A stretch of DNA of 64,000 nucleotides from Helicobacteraceae bacterium (GTDB lineage: Bacteria > Campylobacterota > Campylobacteria > Campylobacterales > Sulfurimonadaceae): positions 1-64,000 of the forward strand of contig WTBY01000024.1 in assembly GCA_013138865.1 (NCBI GenBank). The letters are read 5' to 3'. The notes below the pieces were generated by a model. The model saw nothing but the letters and a program-made list of their open reading frames with translations. It did not search any database and was not told where the DNA came from. A program made the translations under genes and the position numbers. The first letter of the stretch is position 1. Every line of letters starts with the position of its first letter. Shown in pieces: positions 37,489 to 46,283 of the stretch.

Positions 37489-38043
37489 TTATAACTGAAA
37501 TTTTTTAATAGAGTGTAATGAAGCTACCTTTTCCCAATCATTTTCTAACAACAGCTCAACTGCGTCAGCACATTTTTTGATCCACTCGTCTAAATGTTTT
37601 CTCTGTTCTTCACTAAAGTTACCTAAAACATAACTACTAACTTCACCTTTATGTTCAGGTTTACCGATCCCCATTCTAACTCTTAAGTACTCTTTTGTGA
37701 TCGTAGAGTCAGCTGATCGAAGACCATTGTGTCCACCATGTCCACCTGCATGTTTAAAGCGAAGTGTTCCAAATGGAAGGTCTAGATCATCATGTATAAC
37801 GATCACATCTTCTATTTTGTAAAAATTTTTAACTGTTACTATTGAGTTGCCACTAAGGTTCATGTAGGTTGTAGGTTTTAGTAGATAGTGCGTATTGAAT
37901 TTAAAAAGCTCACCTTCAAATGATGCTTTTGAAATTGAAGAGTTACTATGACGAGAGCGAAGCTCATCAATTACCATAAAACCAATGTTATGGCGAGTTT
38001 GTTCATACTCGGAGCCTGGGTTACCAAGTCCGACTATGAGCAT
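37489..38043 (-). CDS. pth: Peptidyl-tRNA hydrolase
   Basis: 184-residue enzyme that recycles stalled peptidyl-tRNA. LIVGLGNPGSEYEQTRHNIG contains the catalytic His, PTTYMNLSG the conserved Asn, and HDDLDLPFG followed by GGHGGHNGLRS the remaining active-site loop. It lies 2 nt after rplY, the usual arrangement in many bacteria. Confidence 0.97.
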   Translation of the reverse strand: MLIVGLGNPGSEYEQTRHNIGFMVIDELRSRHSNSSISKASFEGELFKFNTHYLLKPTTYMNLSGNSIVTVKNFYKIEDVIVIHDDLDLPFGTLRFKHAGGHGGHNGLRSADSTITKEYLRVRMGIGKPEHKGEVSSYVLGNFSEEQRKHLDEWIKKCADAVELLLENDWEKVASLHSIKKFQL

Positions 38044-38045
38044 GA

Positions 38046-38582
38046 TTATTTAGCTTTAATAATACTTAAAACACCAACACGATCTGCGTCAGTAAATTTA
38101 ACATTAGGAATTGCTGTCATATCACGAATAAGTTTAGTATCGCCAACTTCCATATCTGTAATATCAATAACGATACTATTTGGAATATTTTCAATAGCGC
38201 CTTTAACTTTTAGACGTTCTTTAGCAAGGTAAAGCATACCTTTATTTTTATAACCTACAGCGTCACCTACACTCGAAACTGGGATCGAGTATTTAGCTAC
38301 AACACCTGGTTGTGCTACCATTAAGTCAACATGTAAAAGATTACCTGTTACTGGGTGAGACTCATAAGATTGTACAACAACCTTTAACTCTTTACCACCA
38401 ACATTTACATCAAATGCAATTGCATCTTTCTTTCTAACAGTACGGATATATTCATTCGATTTGAATGCAGCAGAAATATTTTCTAGCCCTTTTCCGTAGA
38501 TATTAGCAATTAGATATCCATCATTACGTAAAGCGTTTGTTCCGCTTTTACCAATACTCTCTCTAACTATACCTTCTAACAT
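38046..38582 (-). CDS. rplY: Ribosomal protein bL25 (Ctc/TL5 type)
   Basis: 178-residue two-domain bL25: an N-terminal 5S rRNA-binding beta barrel (SIGKSGTNALRNDGYLIANIYG, and SHPVTGNLLHVDL) and a C-terminal Ctc beta domain (KLIRDMTAIPNVKFTDADR). First of the pair with pth; upstream is a gap of about 175 nt shared with the end of the HTH gene. Confidence 0.95.
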   Translation of the reverse strand: MLEGIVRESIGKSGTNALRNDGYLIANIYGKGLENISAAFKSNEYIRTVRKKDAIAFDVNVGGKELKVVVQSYESHPVTGNLLHVDLMVAQPGVVAKYSIPVSSVGDAVGYKNKGMLYLAKERLKVKGAIENIPNSIVIDITDMEVGDTKLIRDMTAIPNVKFTDADRVGVLSIIKAK

Positions 38583-38734
38583 ATTATGTCCTTAAAAAAA
38601 ATTGTTCGCCATTATAGCTAGTTTATTTGAATATTATTTGAAGTTATCTATTTTGTAGCAAAAGTACCGCTGGAGTGGTAACCTAAATTCATACAAAGAA
38701 TTAAACAATTATGAGTTAAAATAAAATGGATAAA

Positions 38735-38748
38735 GGTAGTATACTACC
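38735..38748 (-). terminator. Perfect 14-bp palindrome after the HTH gene, probable terminator
   Basis: GGTAGTATACTACC is perfectly self-complementary and begins 9 nt after the stop of the HTH-partner gene. Read on the minus strand it is followed by TTTATCCATTTTATTTT, so it can act as a simple terminator. A protein-binding palindrome is the alternative. Confidence 0.45.
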
Positions 38749-38757
38749 CCAAGAAAA

Positions 38758-39282
38758 TCAAATAACAAACTCACTGATTGGTTCATCAATGCCTGCCATG
38801 GCTATTGAAAGATTCACTTTTTTTGTTACATTAGCAATCTCAATCATTGTGTTATCAACATGATAATTAATGATTTTATCATCTTTAATCAACCATTCAA
38901 ATACTTCACTTAAATGCCAGAAGTTTGGAGAACCCATATGTGCAGGAGGGGGACTATCTTTTTTAATCATTAACATTCTTGCATTTTGTCTTGAATGGTC
39001 AAGTATTCTAGAAAGTTCAGTAGTTGTTACAAAATCTGGAGATGCTTCTACAAGTGTTGCATCTGGGATAGCTTTCTTAACATCCTTTAACGCACTGATA
39101 ATTGCTAAATTTGCTTCTATCCCATCTCTAATAAAATCAAGTGATATCATTCCTTTCTTGCCTAATGAAACAATGGCATCATCACAGCCTACTTCAAATA
39201 ATGCATCTAAGTATTTTGATGGGTCTTCTTCATTATTATTTAATTTATAGATTAGAGTAAATTCAAATTCATTCATTTTCAT
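38758..39282 (-). CDS. HTH-type partner protein of a HicA-like module (candidate antitoxin)
   Basis: About 174 residues (MKMNEFEFTLIYKL...). The N-terminal half looks like a small alpha/beta domain. The centre, TTTELSRILDHSRQNARML, followed by a W-containing wing (NFWHLSEVFEWL), resembles an excisionase/MerR-like helix-turn-helix. Longer starts exist up to 39321, but ATG 39282 or 39276 at the end of the upstream gene is more likely because the coding ends just overlap. Proteins of this type are found beside the HicA-like family, so an antitoxin or autoregulator role is inferred. Confidence 0.6.
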   Translation of the reverse strand: MKMNEFEFTLIYKLNNNEEDPSKYLDALFEVGCDDAIVSLGKKGMISLDFIRDGIEANLAIISALKDVKKAIPDATLVEASPDFVTTTELSRILDHSRQNARMLMIKKDSPPPAHMGSPNFWHLSEVFEWLIKDDKIINYHVDNTMIEIANVTKKVNLSIAMAGIDEPISEFVI

Positions 39283-39538
39283 TTTCCTTCTTTTCATTTT
39301 TTTCTTCAGCTTCACATCCATCTACTATTTTTTTTAGATGTTGTGCATGTTTGGTAGGGTTTTTTGGTGTACTCCAAATACCTACTTGACAATATTTACC
39401 ATTACGACATGTTCCATCATTGTATGGACACTTAAGCCTTGCCCATGCATGTCCTTTAGTTAGTTCTATAGTCCATCCATTTGCAATGGCATATTTAACT
39501 ACATTGTCAATTTCTTTATTTGGGTGTTTGTTTGCCAT
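39269..39538 (-). CDS. HicA-like small protein (candidate mRNA-interferase toxin)
   Basis: 89 residues beginning KHPNKEIDNVVKYAIANGWTIELTKGHAWARLKCPY, which has the HicA-type helix-strand order with a central conserved His in the GHAWARL segment. Cysteines follow (CPYNDGTCRNGKYC), then a YSTP-like WSTPKNP element and a charged tail. Fold and pairing with an HTH protein suggest a toxin-antitoxin module, but this Cys-containing subfamily is not characterised to my knowledge. Confidence 0.55.
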   Translation of the reverse strand: MANKHPNKEIDNVVKYAIANGWTIELTKGHAWARLKCPYNDGTCRNGKYCQVGIWSTPKNPTKHAQHLKKIVDGCEAEEKNEKKENENE

Positions 39539-39615
39539 GTAAACCTTGCTATATTTTTATATTGTATCTCTTTAAAATTTAATTGTCAAATGACAACCTG
39601 CTTCCTGTTATATAT

Positions 39616-39729
39616 TTAACTTTCATGTTTTGCTAATCTTGATTGTATAGAAGCTTCTGTTCTTTCTAAAATTTCAGACAACTCTTTTACAGAATTACCA
39701 TTATCAAATTTACCAATTCTTTTTAGCAT
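39616..39729 (-). CDS. Very small HTH-like ORF (37 aa), possible gene fragment
   Basis: MLKRIGKFDNGNSVKELSEILERTEASIQSRLAKHES. The pattern GNSVKEL-x5-ERTEASIQSRL matches the small helix-turn-helix found at the ends of some helicases and nucleases (family pattern RT-x-x-A-I-x-x-RL). An in-frame stop lies two codons before the ATG. It may be a remnant of a larger lost gene in this accessory patch, or a stand-alone microprotein. Confidence 0.4.
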   Translation of the reverse strand: MLKRIGKFDNGNSVKELSEILERTEASIQSRLAKHES

Positions 39730-39773
39730 GTGTTACTGCCCGCCCAATAAAATCAAACAACTATTTCTAAAGT

Positions 39774-40571
39774 TTAATTCTCAAAACTGTAGCCTTTTAA
39801 CTCATCTAAAAGTATTTTAGAGTTGTTGTATTCTAAAATAAAAAACTCATATAATTTCTCAAAATGAATAGACTCTTCTATCAGTTCAGTTGAGTTAATA
39901 TTCAGCTCTTTTACATTTAAATTATATTGCGACAGAAGTTCAATATATTTTTCTCTTTTTTTGTTACTTACAAGAAGTGGTAAATAACCATTTTTTAACA
40001 TATAAATATTTGAGAGTAATCTAGCCAACCTACCATTACCATCAAAAAATGGGTGAATTGCAGTAAAAGATAAATGAGCTCTTGTATATTTTTTAATGCT
40101 CTTTTCTAAGGTAAGTTCTTCTTTTGTTGTATCTGAAAACTCACTAAACCATAACTTCATTAAGTGTTTCGTATCAGTTGGTGACGGATAGTAATGATGT
40201 ACCTTTTTTGAACCTATTTTAATATATCTGCCATTTGGCTCAACTTTGTACTCTGCGATCGGACAAAAGATGTCTATCACTAAACTTGTTTGAACTGCTT
40301 TATGAAGTTTAAATAGATCCTCTTCAGTAAATTCATCTTTATTTAATAAGTCATAAATAATATCAACAGCACGAGCATGACCCACAACCTCTTCATGTTC
40401 TCTTAGCGTTACGCCTGAAACTGTTAAGCCCTCTTCAACTATGAAAGCAGTGTCTCCCAAAGAAACACTATTGCCCTCGATCGCATTTGAGGTATAGATC
40501 CACTCTATTTTAAGACGATCTTTTATAGCTTTTTTCTGGTAAGTTGTTAGGCCATCATAAGCTTGTTTCAT
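39774..40571 (-). CDS. Fic-domain protein with N-terminal inhibitory motif
   Basis: 265 residues. The core motif HPFFDGNGRLARLL matches the AMP-transferase consensus fully, so it should be catalytically competent. Near the N-terminus TSNAIEGN fits the (S/T)xxxE(G/N) inhibitory helix, which would hold the enzyme off until released (class II Fic). Targets cannot be predicted. It overlaps pilT by one base on the same strand but is part of an accessory patch with the HicA-like pair. Confidence 0.9.
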   Translation of the reverse strand: MKQAYDGLTTYQKKAIKDRLKIEWIYTSNAIEGNSVSLGDTAFIVEEGLTVSGVTLREHEEVVGHARAVDIIYDLLNKDEFTEEDLFKLHKAVQTSLVIDIFCPIAEYKVEPNGRYIKIGSKKVHHYYPSPTDTKHLMKLWFSEFSDTTKEELTLEKSIKKYTRAHLSFTAIHPFFDGNGRLARLLSNIYMLKNGYLPLLVSNKKREKYIELLSQYNLNVKELNINSTELIEESIHFEKLYEFFILEYNNSKILLDELKGYSFEN

Positions 40572-41722
40572 TAGTCCTCTTTAAGCGCAAAAATCTCTTC
40601 TTCTTTAAACTCTTCTTGAATAGTTACTTTTTCATCTGAAGAATTCATATTTGCTTGCATACCTTCCATTCTTAACTTTAGGTCACTCGCTGATGTCGCA
40701 TTTGCAAAAGCGTCTTCTTTGCTGATTTTTCCACTTTTCCACAGGTCTAAAAGTGCTTGATCAAAACTTTGCGATCCGTAGATCTCTTTTCCCTCTTCCA
40801 TAGTGTCTTTTAACTCATTATCACGATTTTCTAAAATAAGTTGCTCTATTCTAGGTGTTGCAAAAAGAATTTCAAGTGCTGCAGCTCTTTTTTTATCTAT
40901 TGTTGGTATAAGCCTTTGAGAAATTACACCTTTTAGTACGCTCGCTAATGTTATACGAATACGGTTTTGCTCTTCTACTGGAAATGTTGAAATAATTCTA
41001 TTTACTGTCTCTTTTGCGTCAAGTGTATGAAGAGTTGAAAAAACTAAGTGACCAGTCTCTGCTGCGTGGAGTGCGATCTCTATCGTCTCCATATCACGCA
41101 TTTCTCCTACTAAAATAATGTCTGGGTCTTCACGAAGTGCCGCACGAAGTGCATTAGCAAAAGAGAGACTATCTTGTCCGATCGAGCGTTGGTTTATGAT
41201 CGAACTAGCACTTTTATGGACAAACTCAATAGGGTCTTCGATCGTTAAAATATGTTTATTTTTTTTGTGGTTAATTTCTGAAATAAGTGCTGCAAGTGTT
41301 GTTGACTTACCACTACCAGTTACACCAGTTACCAAAACTAAACCACGTTCACTCTCGGTAAACTTATTTACAACTTCTGGTAAGTTTAACTCTTTTATGG
41401 TTAATATTTTTACAGGAACAACACGAAATACCGCTGAGATTCCATCCATCTGATAAAAAATATTTACACGAAAACGTAACTCTTCACTATATACATAAAC
41501 AAGATCTAGCTCTTTAGCTTTTTCGAACTCATCATAACGATCACCTAGTAATTCATGTGCAAACTCTTCTATCTGATCTAGTGAAAATACCTCATCGGAA
41601 AAAGAAGTTATTTTACCACTAAGACGTGCATAAATTTTAGAAGTTGACTTTATATGTAAATCACTTCCGCCTTCATCTACCATTTTTTTTAGGTATTCTC
41701 TTATTTTTTGCATTGTACTCAT
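40571..41722 (-). CDS. pilT: Type IV pilus retraction ATPase PilT-like
   Basis: 383 residues. Walker A is GVTGSGKST, the Asp box and Walker B lie in REDPDIILVGEMRD, and the His box is in HLVFSTLHTLDAKE. The N-terminus begins with the PilT-type DLHIKSTSKIYARLSG domain. The C-terminal 50 residues are an acidic extension. PilT pulls pilus fibres back for twitching. PilU is a close relative and cannot be excluded. Confidence 0.9.
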   Translation of the reverse strand: MSTMQKIREYLKKMVDEGGSDLHIKSTSKIYARLSGKITSFSDEVFSLDQIEEFAHELLGDRYDEFEKAKELDLVYVYSEELRFRVNIFYQMDGISAVFRVVPVKILTIKELNLPEVVNKFTESERGLVLVTGVTGSGKSTTLAALISEINHKKNKHILTIEDPIEFVHKSASSIINQRSIGQDSLSFANALRAALREDPDIILVGEMRDMETIEIALHAAETGHLVFSTLHTLDAKETVNRIISTFPVEEQNRIRITLASVLKGVISQRLIPTIDKKRAAALEILFATPRIEQLILENRDNELKDTMEEGKEIYGSQSFDQALLDLWKSGKISKEDAFANATSASDLKLRMEGMQANMNSSDEKVTIQEEFKEEEIFALKED

Positions 41723-41731
41723 ATTAATCTC

Positions 41732-42925
41732 CTAAATATCTCCAAAATAAAAATCGAATAAAATATTTATAATATATTCAGCTTGAAAATTGTTATTTTC
41801 ATTCCATCCAATAGCAGGAGAGAGTTGGTAAAATAACCACTTTCTATAAAAGTTTTGACGTAATGATGTTGCAACTGTGTAGTTATATATGCTGTTATGT
41901 TCTTGTGAATTTAGGTTTAAAGTTGTGTCATTATAATTTTTTTTGAACTTTGTATTACCATTTAACTCTGCAGCCATTGAAAAACCAGAAAACTTATCAG
42001 GATTAAAGAAATAGCGTAGTGCAGCAGTATAACTCGTACCAGCAGTATCACGTACAGTAAATCTATTTAAATAGATTCTTGTAAGCGTTCTTTTGTTTAA
42101 TGCATGATCTACATAGAGTTCAGTTTTTTCTTCAAAACCACTATCTGTCTCATACCTAGCATCTTCTATTAAGTCTATTTTAAAAAGTGATGTATTAAAA
42201 GCTCTGTTAAGCCTAAGACCTGTAAATATGTTTGTACCGTGCAAACCTAGTTGCGTTTTAGTCTCTATGCCAAACTTGGTTGGTGAAAAGTACTGAATAC
42301 CTACACTCTGCTTAGTCTCTTTTTTACTTATTCCGCTCTCTACACCATCTCCAACCTTATTTACATTGTCATCGTTTAAATTATCTACAAATAGTTGAAA
42401 CTTTTTTTGAGACATCTCTTGAGATTGACTTAAATCTATTCGTGCGGTAAAGTTCATTTTTGGCTCAAATGCTTGCATTGTTGAGTATCTACCACTAAGT
42501 TCTATTTTTATATATGATTTGTTAGTAGAGTCAAGGTAACGTTTATCTAAGAAAAAGCTATCTATTTCATCTGTTACTAAGTCATTCTCTTTATCTTGAT
42601 ATTCTTGTTCTTCTTTTTTCTTAAAGGCTTCACATAGCGTAGCATTATAGTCCTCTTTTGTTGAGTTACACTCAGGTGCAGAGACGAACCAGTCAGTAAG
42701 TGTGTCATCAGCATAGGCACCAACTACTTTAACTTTTGTTGAGAGATAACCTTGTGCATCATCAACCATAGTTTTACTCTTCTCATGAGGTTCAACTACG
42801 GCTGGAACGAAAGAAGAGACATATCTTATACCTGTTTCTATGACAGCATTTACCTCTGTAAAAAATCTTTTATCTTCTGCAAAAGAGATATTAAATAATA
42901 AAACACTAAGGAGTATATATCTCAT
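41732..42925 (-). CDS. Exported outer-membrane-like protein, tandem paralogue 2
   Basis: About 397 residues from the ATG at 42925, one base after the preceding stop and behind a GGAG site; an in-frame ATG at 42952 would lie before the signal peptide (MRYILLSVLLFNISFA). The mature protein has alternating aromatic strands in its C-terminal two thirds and ends AEYIINILFDFYFGDI, suggesting a beta barrel. It contains one cysteine pair region (APECNST...ATLCEAF). I do not recognise the family. It is clearly homologous to its upstream neighbour. Confidence 0.75.
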   Translation of the reverse strand: MRYILLSVLLFNISFAEDKRFFTEVNAVIETGIRYVSSFVPAVVEPHEKSKTMVDDAQGYLSTKVKVVGAYADDTLTDWFVSAPECNSTKEDYNATLCEAFKKKEEQEYQDKENDLVTDEIDSFFLDKRYLDSTNKSYIKIELSGRYSTMQAFEPKMNFTARIDLSQSQEMSQKKFQLFVDNLNDDNVNKVGDGVESGISKKETKQSVGIQYFSPTKFGIETKTQLGLHGTNIFTGLRLNRAFNTSLFKIDLIEDARYETDSGFEEKTELYVDHALNKRTLTRIYLNRFTVRDTAGTSYTAALRYFFNPDKFSGFSMAAELNGNTKFKKNYNDTTLNLNSQEHNSIYNYTVATSLRQNFYRKWLFYQLSPAIGWNENNNFQAEYIINILFDFYFGDI

Positions 42926-42926
42926 T

Positions 42927-44117
42927 TTATACATCTCCAAAATAGAAATCAAACGATAATTGAACTATATATTCCGCTTGAAATGAGTTATTTTTATTCC
43001 ATGAAACAGCAGGGGTAAGTTGGTAATAGAGCCATTTTCTATAAAAATTTTGTCTTAAAGATGTTGTAACCGAGTAGTTATAAATCATATTTTGTGAATC
43101 CTCTGTTGTATTTGGACTTGTACCAGTATATGTTCTTTTAAATTTAGTATTACCATCAGCCTCTGCACTTGCACTAAAACCTGAAAATTTATTAGGGTTA
43201 AAGAAGTACTCCAAAGCTGCTGTATAACCCATGCCGTAGTCACCATGGTTTTCAAACCTGTTAAAGTATACTCTTGTTAAAGATTTTTTAGTTACTGCGT
43301 GATCTATAAAGAGTTCAGTTTTGTCTTGTAGGTTATCTCTTGTCGAATACTTTATGCTTTCCACAACATCCATTTTAAAGTCACCTACGTTAAAATCACG
43401 ATCAAACCTAACACTTGTAAAGGCATCAAAACCATTTACTCCAACCATAGTTTTAGTATTAATTTTCAAAAACTTAGGCATTAGCATTTGTAGACCTATA
43501 CTCTGCTTAGAATGTTTGCTCTCTTGTGGATCTAAATAGGTACCATGTTCACCATTACCAACATTGTCAAAGTTTTCATCATTTATGTTATTAATAAATA
43601 GTTGCAGTCTCTTTTGTGAAAGACCAAGGTCTACACTTGCATTGAAGTTTATTGATGGATCGTAGGCTGTCATAGTAGAGTATTTCATAGCAGTTGTTAT
43701 TTTAACGTACGTACTATTTGTTGAGTCCATATATTTATTTGTTAAAAAGAATCTGTCTATCTCTTCACTTACTGTTGTATTTTTACTTTGTTGCACTTTT
43801 AGTTTCTCACAAGGTGTACAATATGGTTCATTAAAATCTTTTTTAGTTGTGTTACAGTCTAAACAGAAGTTAGTAAACTTTAACACTTCACGGTCTGCAT
43901 AAGTCCCAGCTATTTTAACACTATTAGATAAATCTTGCTGAGCTACATCTACATATGTTTGCTTTTTTTTCTTAGGATCAACAACAGGTGGTACAAATTT
44001 AGACATAAAAGTAACCATTCTCTCTACCACACCATTTAGATCTTCTAGGTATGTATTCTCTTTCTCTTGTGAATAAGCTACATTTATAAAAAGTATAACT
44101 AACAATAGGTACTTCAC
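42927..44117 (-). CDS. Exported outer-membrane-like protein, tandem paralogue 1
   Basis: 396 residues with signal peptide MKYLLLVILFINVAYS. Shared blocks with the next gene include FVPPVVDP/FVPAVVEP, EEIDRFFLTNKYMDSTNSTYVKI, TAALEYFFNPNKFSGFS and LRQNFYRKWLYYQLTPAVSWN. Four cysteines cluster at about 90-105 (CLDC...YCTPC), resembling a small metal- or disulfide-bearing loop. Function unknown; probably surface or outer-membrane located. Proximity to pilT is suggestive only. Confidence 0.75.
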   Translation of the reverse strand: MKYLLLVILFINVAYSQEKENTYLEDLNGVVERMVTFMSKFVPPVVDPKKKKQTYVDVAQQDLSNSVKIAGTYADREVLKFTNFCLDCNTTKKDFNEPYCTPCEKLKVQQSKNTTVSEEIDRFFLTNKYMDSTNSTYVKITTAMKYSTMTAYDPSINFNASVDLGLSQKRLQLFINNINDENFDNVGNGEHGTYLDPQESKHSKQSIGLQMLMPKFLKINTKTMVGVNGFDAFTSVRFDRDFNVGDFKMDVVESIKYSTRDNLQDKTELFIDHAVTKKSLTRVYFNRFENHGDYGMGYTAALEYFFNPNKFSGFSASAEADGNTKFKRTYTGTSPNTTEDSQNMIYNYSVTTSLRQNFYRKWLYYQLTPAVSWNKNNSFQAEYIVQLSFDFYFGDV

Positions 44118-44166
44118 AAATATTCCTTATATTTTAAAAAAAATTTAAATTATTATAGCACTAATT

Positions 44167-44544
44167 TTAATCCCACTCATTAAACTTTGAAGAAGTATGT
44201 TTATCTTTTTTATAACGTTTAGCATTTAGACTTTTTTCTAACTGGTTAGCTGTGTATAAGATCTCTTTTTGAATCTCTTGCATATCTTCACTACTATCTT
44301 TATAAGAGATCATTGTTTGTACAAGTTTCTCTAACTCTGCAAACTCACCTTTGTATAGTTGAACACTCTCTACACGATCTAAATAACGTCTATTATTATC
44401 TATTTTTTTATTGTATGCTTCATGAGTTAGGTCTTCACTTTTGCTGAAATAACCTATTATACTTTTAGAAAAACGCTCTAAGACTCTTATGTAACGTAAC
44501 CTATTTGCACTATCTTGTTGTTTTTGTGAAACTGCTCTTGCCAA
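44167..44544 (-). CDS. Small coiled-coil protein of unknown function (125 aa)
   Basis: A highly charged, entirely helical protein (MARAVSQKQQDSANRLRYIRVLERFSKS...). No domain recognised. It is transcribed away from the rhodanese gene with a 57-nt divergent gap that must hold both promoters. No signal peptide or membrane segment. Confidence 0.6.
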   Translation of the reverse strand: MARAVSQKQQDSANRLRYIRVLERFSKSIIGYFSKSEDLTHEAYNKKIDNNRRYLDRVESVQLYKGEFAELEKLVQTMISYKDSSEDMQEIQKEILYTANQLEKSLNAKRYKKDKHTSSKFNEWD

Positions 44545-44601
44545 ATATAATTCCTATGATATTTATTAGGTACAATTGTACACTTAAAAAGAAAGAAGCT
44601 T

Positions 44602-45000
44602 ATGAAATCACTATTAATTTTACTAACTTTTACACTAACGACACTATTTGCACAAGTACAAAATGAATATATAACACAAAAACTAGTAGACTCAAAAACA
44701 AAAATCATCGATATCAGAACTGTTGGAGAGTGGAAAGAGACAGGTCTTGTTAAAGGCTCTATACCTATTGAGTTTTTCGATATTAGAGGAAACTATAATA
44801 TACCGCAGTTTTTAAAAGAGCTAGATACTAAAGTTAAAAAAGGTGAAAAATTTGCACTTATTTGTAGAACTGGAAGTAGAACTAAAATGGTTTCTAACTT
44901 TCTTAACTCACAAGGCTATAAAGTGACTAACCTTTTAGGTGGCATTATGTATGCCAAGGGTAAAAATATAAAATTAGAAAAGTATAAAGGAAAAAAATAG
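44602..45000 (+). CDS. Exported single-domain rhodanese
   Basis: 132 residues: signal peptide (about 1-18, ending TLFA) and one rhodanese domain. The active loop is CRTGSR, a complete six-residue loop with the sulfur-carrying Cys, preceded by IIDIRTVGEW and followed by the GGIMYAKG end motif. Likely periplasmic sulfur transfer or binding, in line with a sulfur-oxidising lifestyle. It ends next to the start of the 316-aa gene with no spacer. Confidence 0.88.
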   Translation: MKSLLILLTFTLTTLFAQVQNEYITQKLVDSKTKIIDIRTVGEWKETGLVKGSIPIEFFDIRGNYNIPQFLKELDTKVKKGEKFALICRTGSRTKMVSNFLNSQGYKVTNLLGGIMYAKGKNIKLEKYKGKK

Positions 45001-45951
45001 ATGCAAATGATAGATGATTATATAAACTTTTTTCAAGAAGAGGTTTACCATAAAGAGAATATTTCCCTTCCTGATGATGTAGCATTTTTTACATGTTTAC
45101 AACATATTTTTGGTATTAAAGATGATAAAATTAATGCTAGTATTCTTTACGGATCTGAAATTATACGTTTTATTATCTCACAAAATGTAGAGGTAAATAT
45201 ATCAGTTGAAGAGAATAAGAACAATCTCTTTATAATATTTAGACAAGTTCCTATGGAAAAATTTTTAGAGCTTTTACAACACGTGGAAGATCATAAAAAA
45301 GGTTTTTATATAACATATAAATATGATGGTTGCTATTGTGGTATTAGCATATCTAAAATATCTAGTGAAGTTGAAAGTGACCATATCTCTATGTTTCAAA
45401 ACTGTTCTAGTGAGAGTAAAATAGCATCAATCACAACTGCAAGTAAGAAAAAAGAGGTAAAAGAGAAAATAGAAGTAGTTAAGTCTCAAGAAGAGCCAAA
45501 GAGACTCAAAATAGACCCATCACATACTTCAGCACAACAATTTACTGCTCGTATCAATTATGCGAATGTAGAAGAGTTTAGTGAAATACTTGACTCACTT
45601 ATAAATGATCTCTCCAGTGCTGAAGATGAATCTGTTGAAGAGTTAAGCGAGACAATGGAAAGTGTTCATGATGATCTATTTAAGCTACAGAATACACTAA
45701 GAAAATTTAGACACTTTAACGATTTAGCAACAACATTAAATGAGTTAAATGATGCTTTGAGTTCTAAAAGTATGACAGATTTTAGTGATGAGATTCAACG
45801 TAATAACCTTGTAAAAGCTCTTAACACTCTTTTTGAAGAGATAGAGACATGGGTTGCAACTATTTTTTACGATAAAAAAACACCAAATATAAACTATGCA
45901 GATGAGTCACTAACAACTCAGTGTAACAGTATTAAAGCGTTGTGCTCTTAG
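45001..45951 (+). CDS. Unrecognised 316-aa cytoplasmic protein
   Basis: No family recognised. The N-terminal 130 residues look like an alpha/beta domain with CYCGISISK. A charged linker follows (about 140-170). The C-terminal 140 residues are helical and acidic (VEEFSEILDSLINDLSSAEDESVEEL...), a possible four-helix bundle. It abuts the rhodanese gene and overlaps the convergent SUI1 gene end by 4 nt. No signal peptide. Confidence 0.65.
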   Translation: MQMIDDYINFFQEEVYHKENISLPDDVAFFTCLQHIFGIKDDKINASILYGSEIIRFIISQNVEVNISVEENKNNLFIIFRQVPMEKFLELLQHVEDHKKGFYITYKYDGCYCGISISKISSEVESDHISMFQNCSSESKIASITTASKKKEVKEKIEVVKSQEEPKRLKIDPSHTSAQQFTARINYANVEEFSEILDSLINDLSSAEDESVEELSETMESVHDDLFKLQNTLRKFRHFNDLATTLNELNDALSSKSMTDFSDEIQRNNLVKALNTLFEEIETWVATIFYDKKTPNINYADESLTTQCNSIKALCS

Positions 45952-46283
45952 TTTTTAAACCTGTAGCCCTCTTTAACTAGAAGGGCTTTAAGCTTTTGGC
46001 TCGCTTCTCCTTGAAACTCCATGTAGTTATCTTTATATGCTCCACCACAACCAAGTGATTTTTTTAACTTCTTTAAAAGTGCGGTTGCCACATCTTTTTT
46101 TATGTTAAATTCACCAACTAAAGTTACAACTTTTCCTCGTCTTTTTTCACGTTTAAAATGTAAAAAATGTTTATTAGCTTCTGTTGGATCTTTTAAAATA
46201 TCAAGAACTTTTTCACTAACTTCACTCCAACCACTACCCATGTTAGAGCCAATGTTTAGATCTATTTTTTTACCCTTAGCCAC
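45948..46283 (-). CDS. SUI1/YciH-family translation initiation factor-like protein
   Basis: 111 residues with the eIF1/SUI1 fold. RRGKVVTLVGEFNIKK and LLKKLKKSLGCGGAYKDNYMEFQGE match the conserved core of YciH proteins. Bacterial members influence start-site fidelity on non-canonical initiation complexes. It overlaps the next gene upstream by one base. Confidence 0.88.
   Translation of the reverse strand: MAKGKKIDLNIGSNMGSGWSEVSEKVLDILKDPTEANKHFLHFKREKRRGKVVTLVGEFNIKKDVATALLKKLKKSLGCGGAYKDNYMEFQGEASQKLKALLVKEGYRFKN

Noticed and set aside
38870-39250. Plus-strand frame opposite the HTH-partner gene
   Set aside because: The minus-strand product has an HTH-like pattern and overlaps its neighbour properly; the plus frame has no such support.
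39616-39729. 37-aa ORF as the antitoxin of the HicA-like protein
   Set aside because: It is not coupled to the toxin-like gene and resembles a helicase-tail HTH; the overlapping 174-aa partner is the better candidate.
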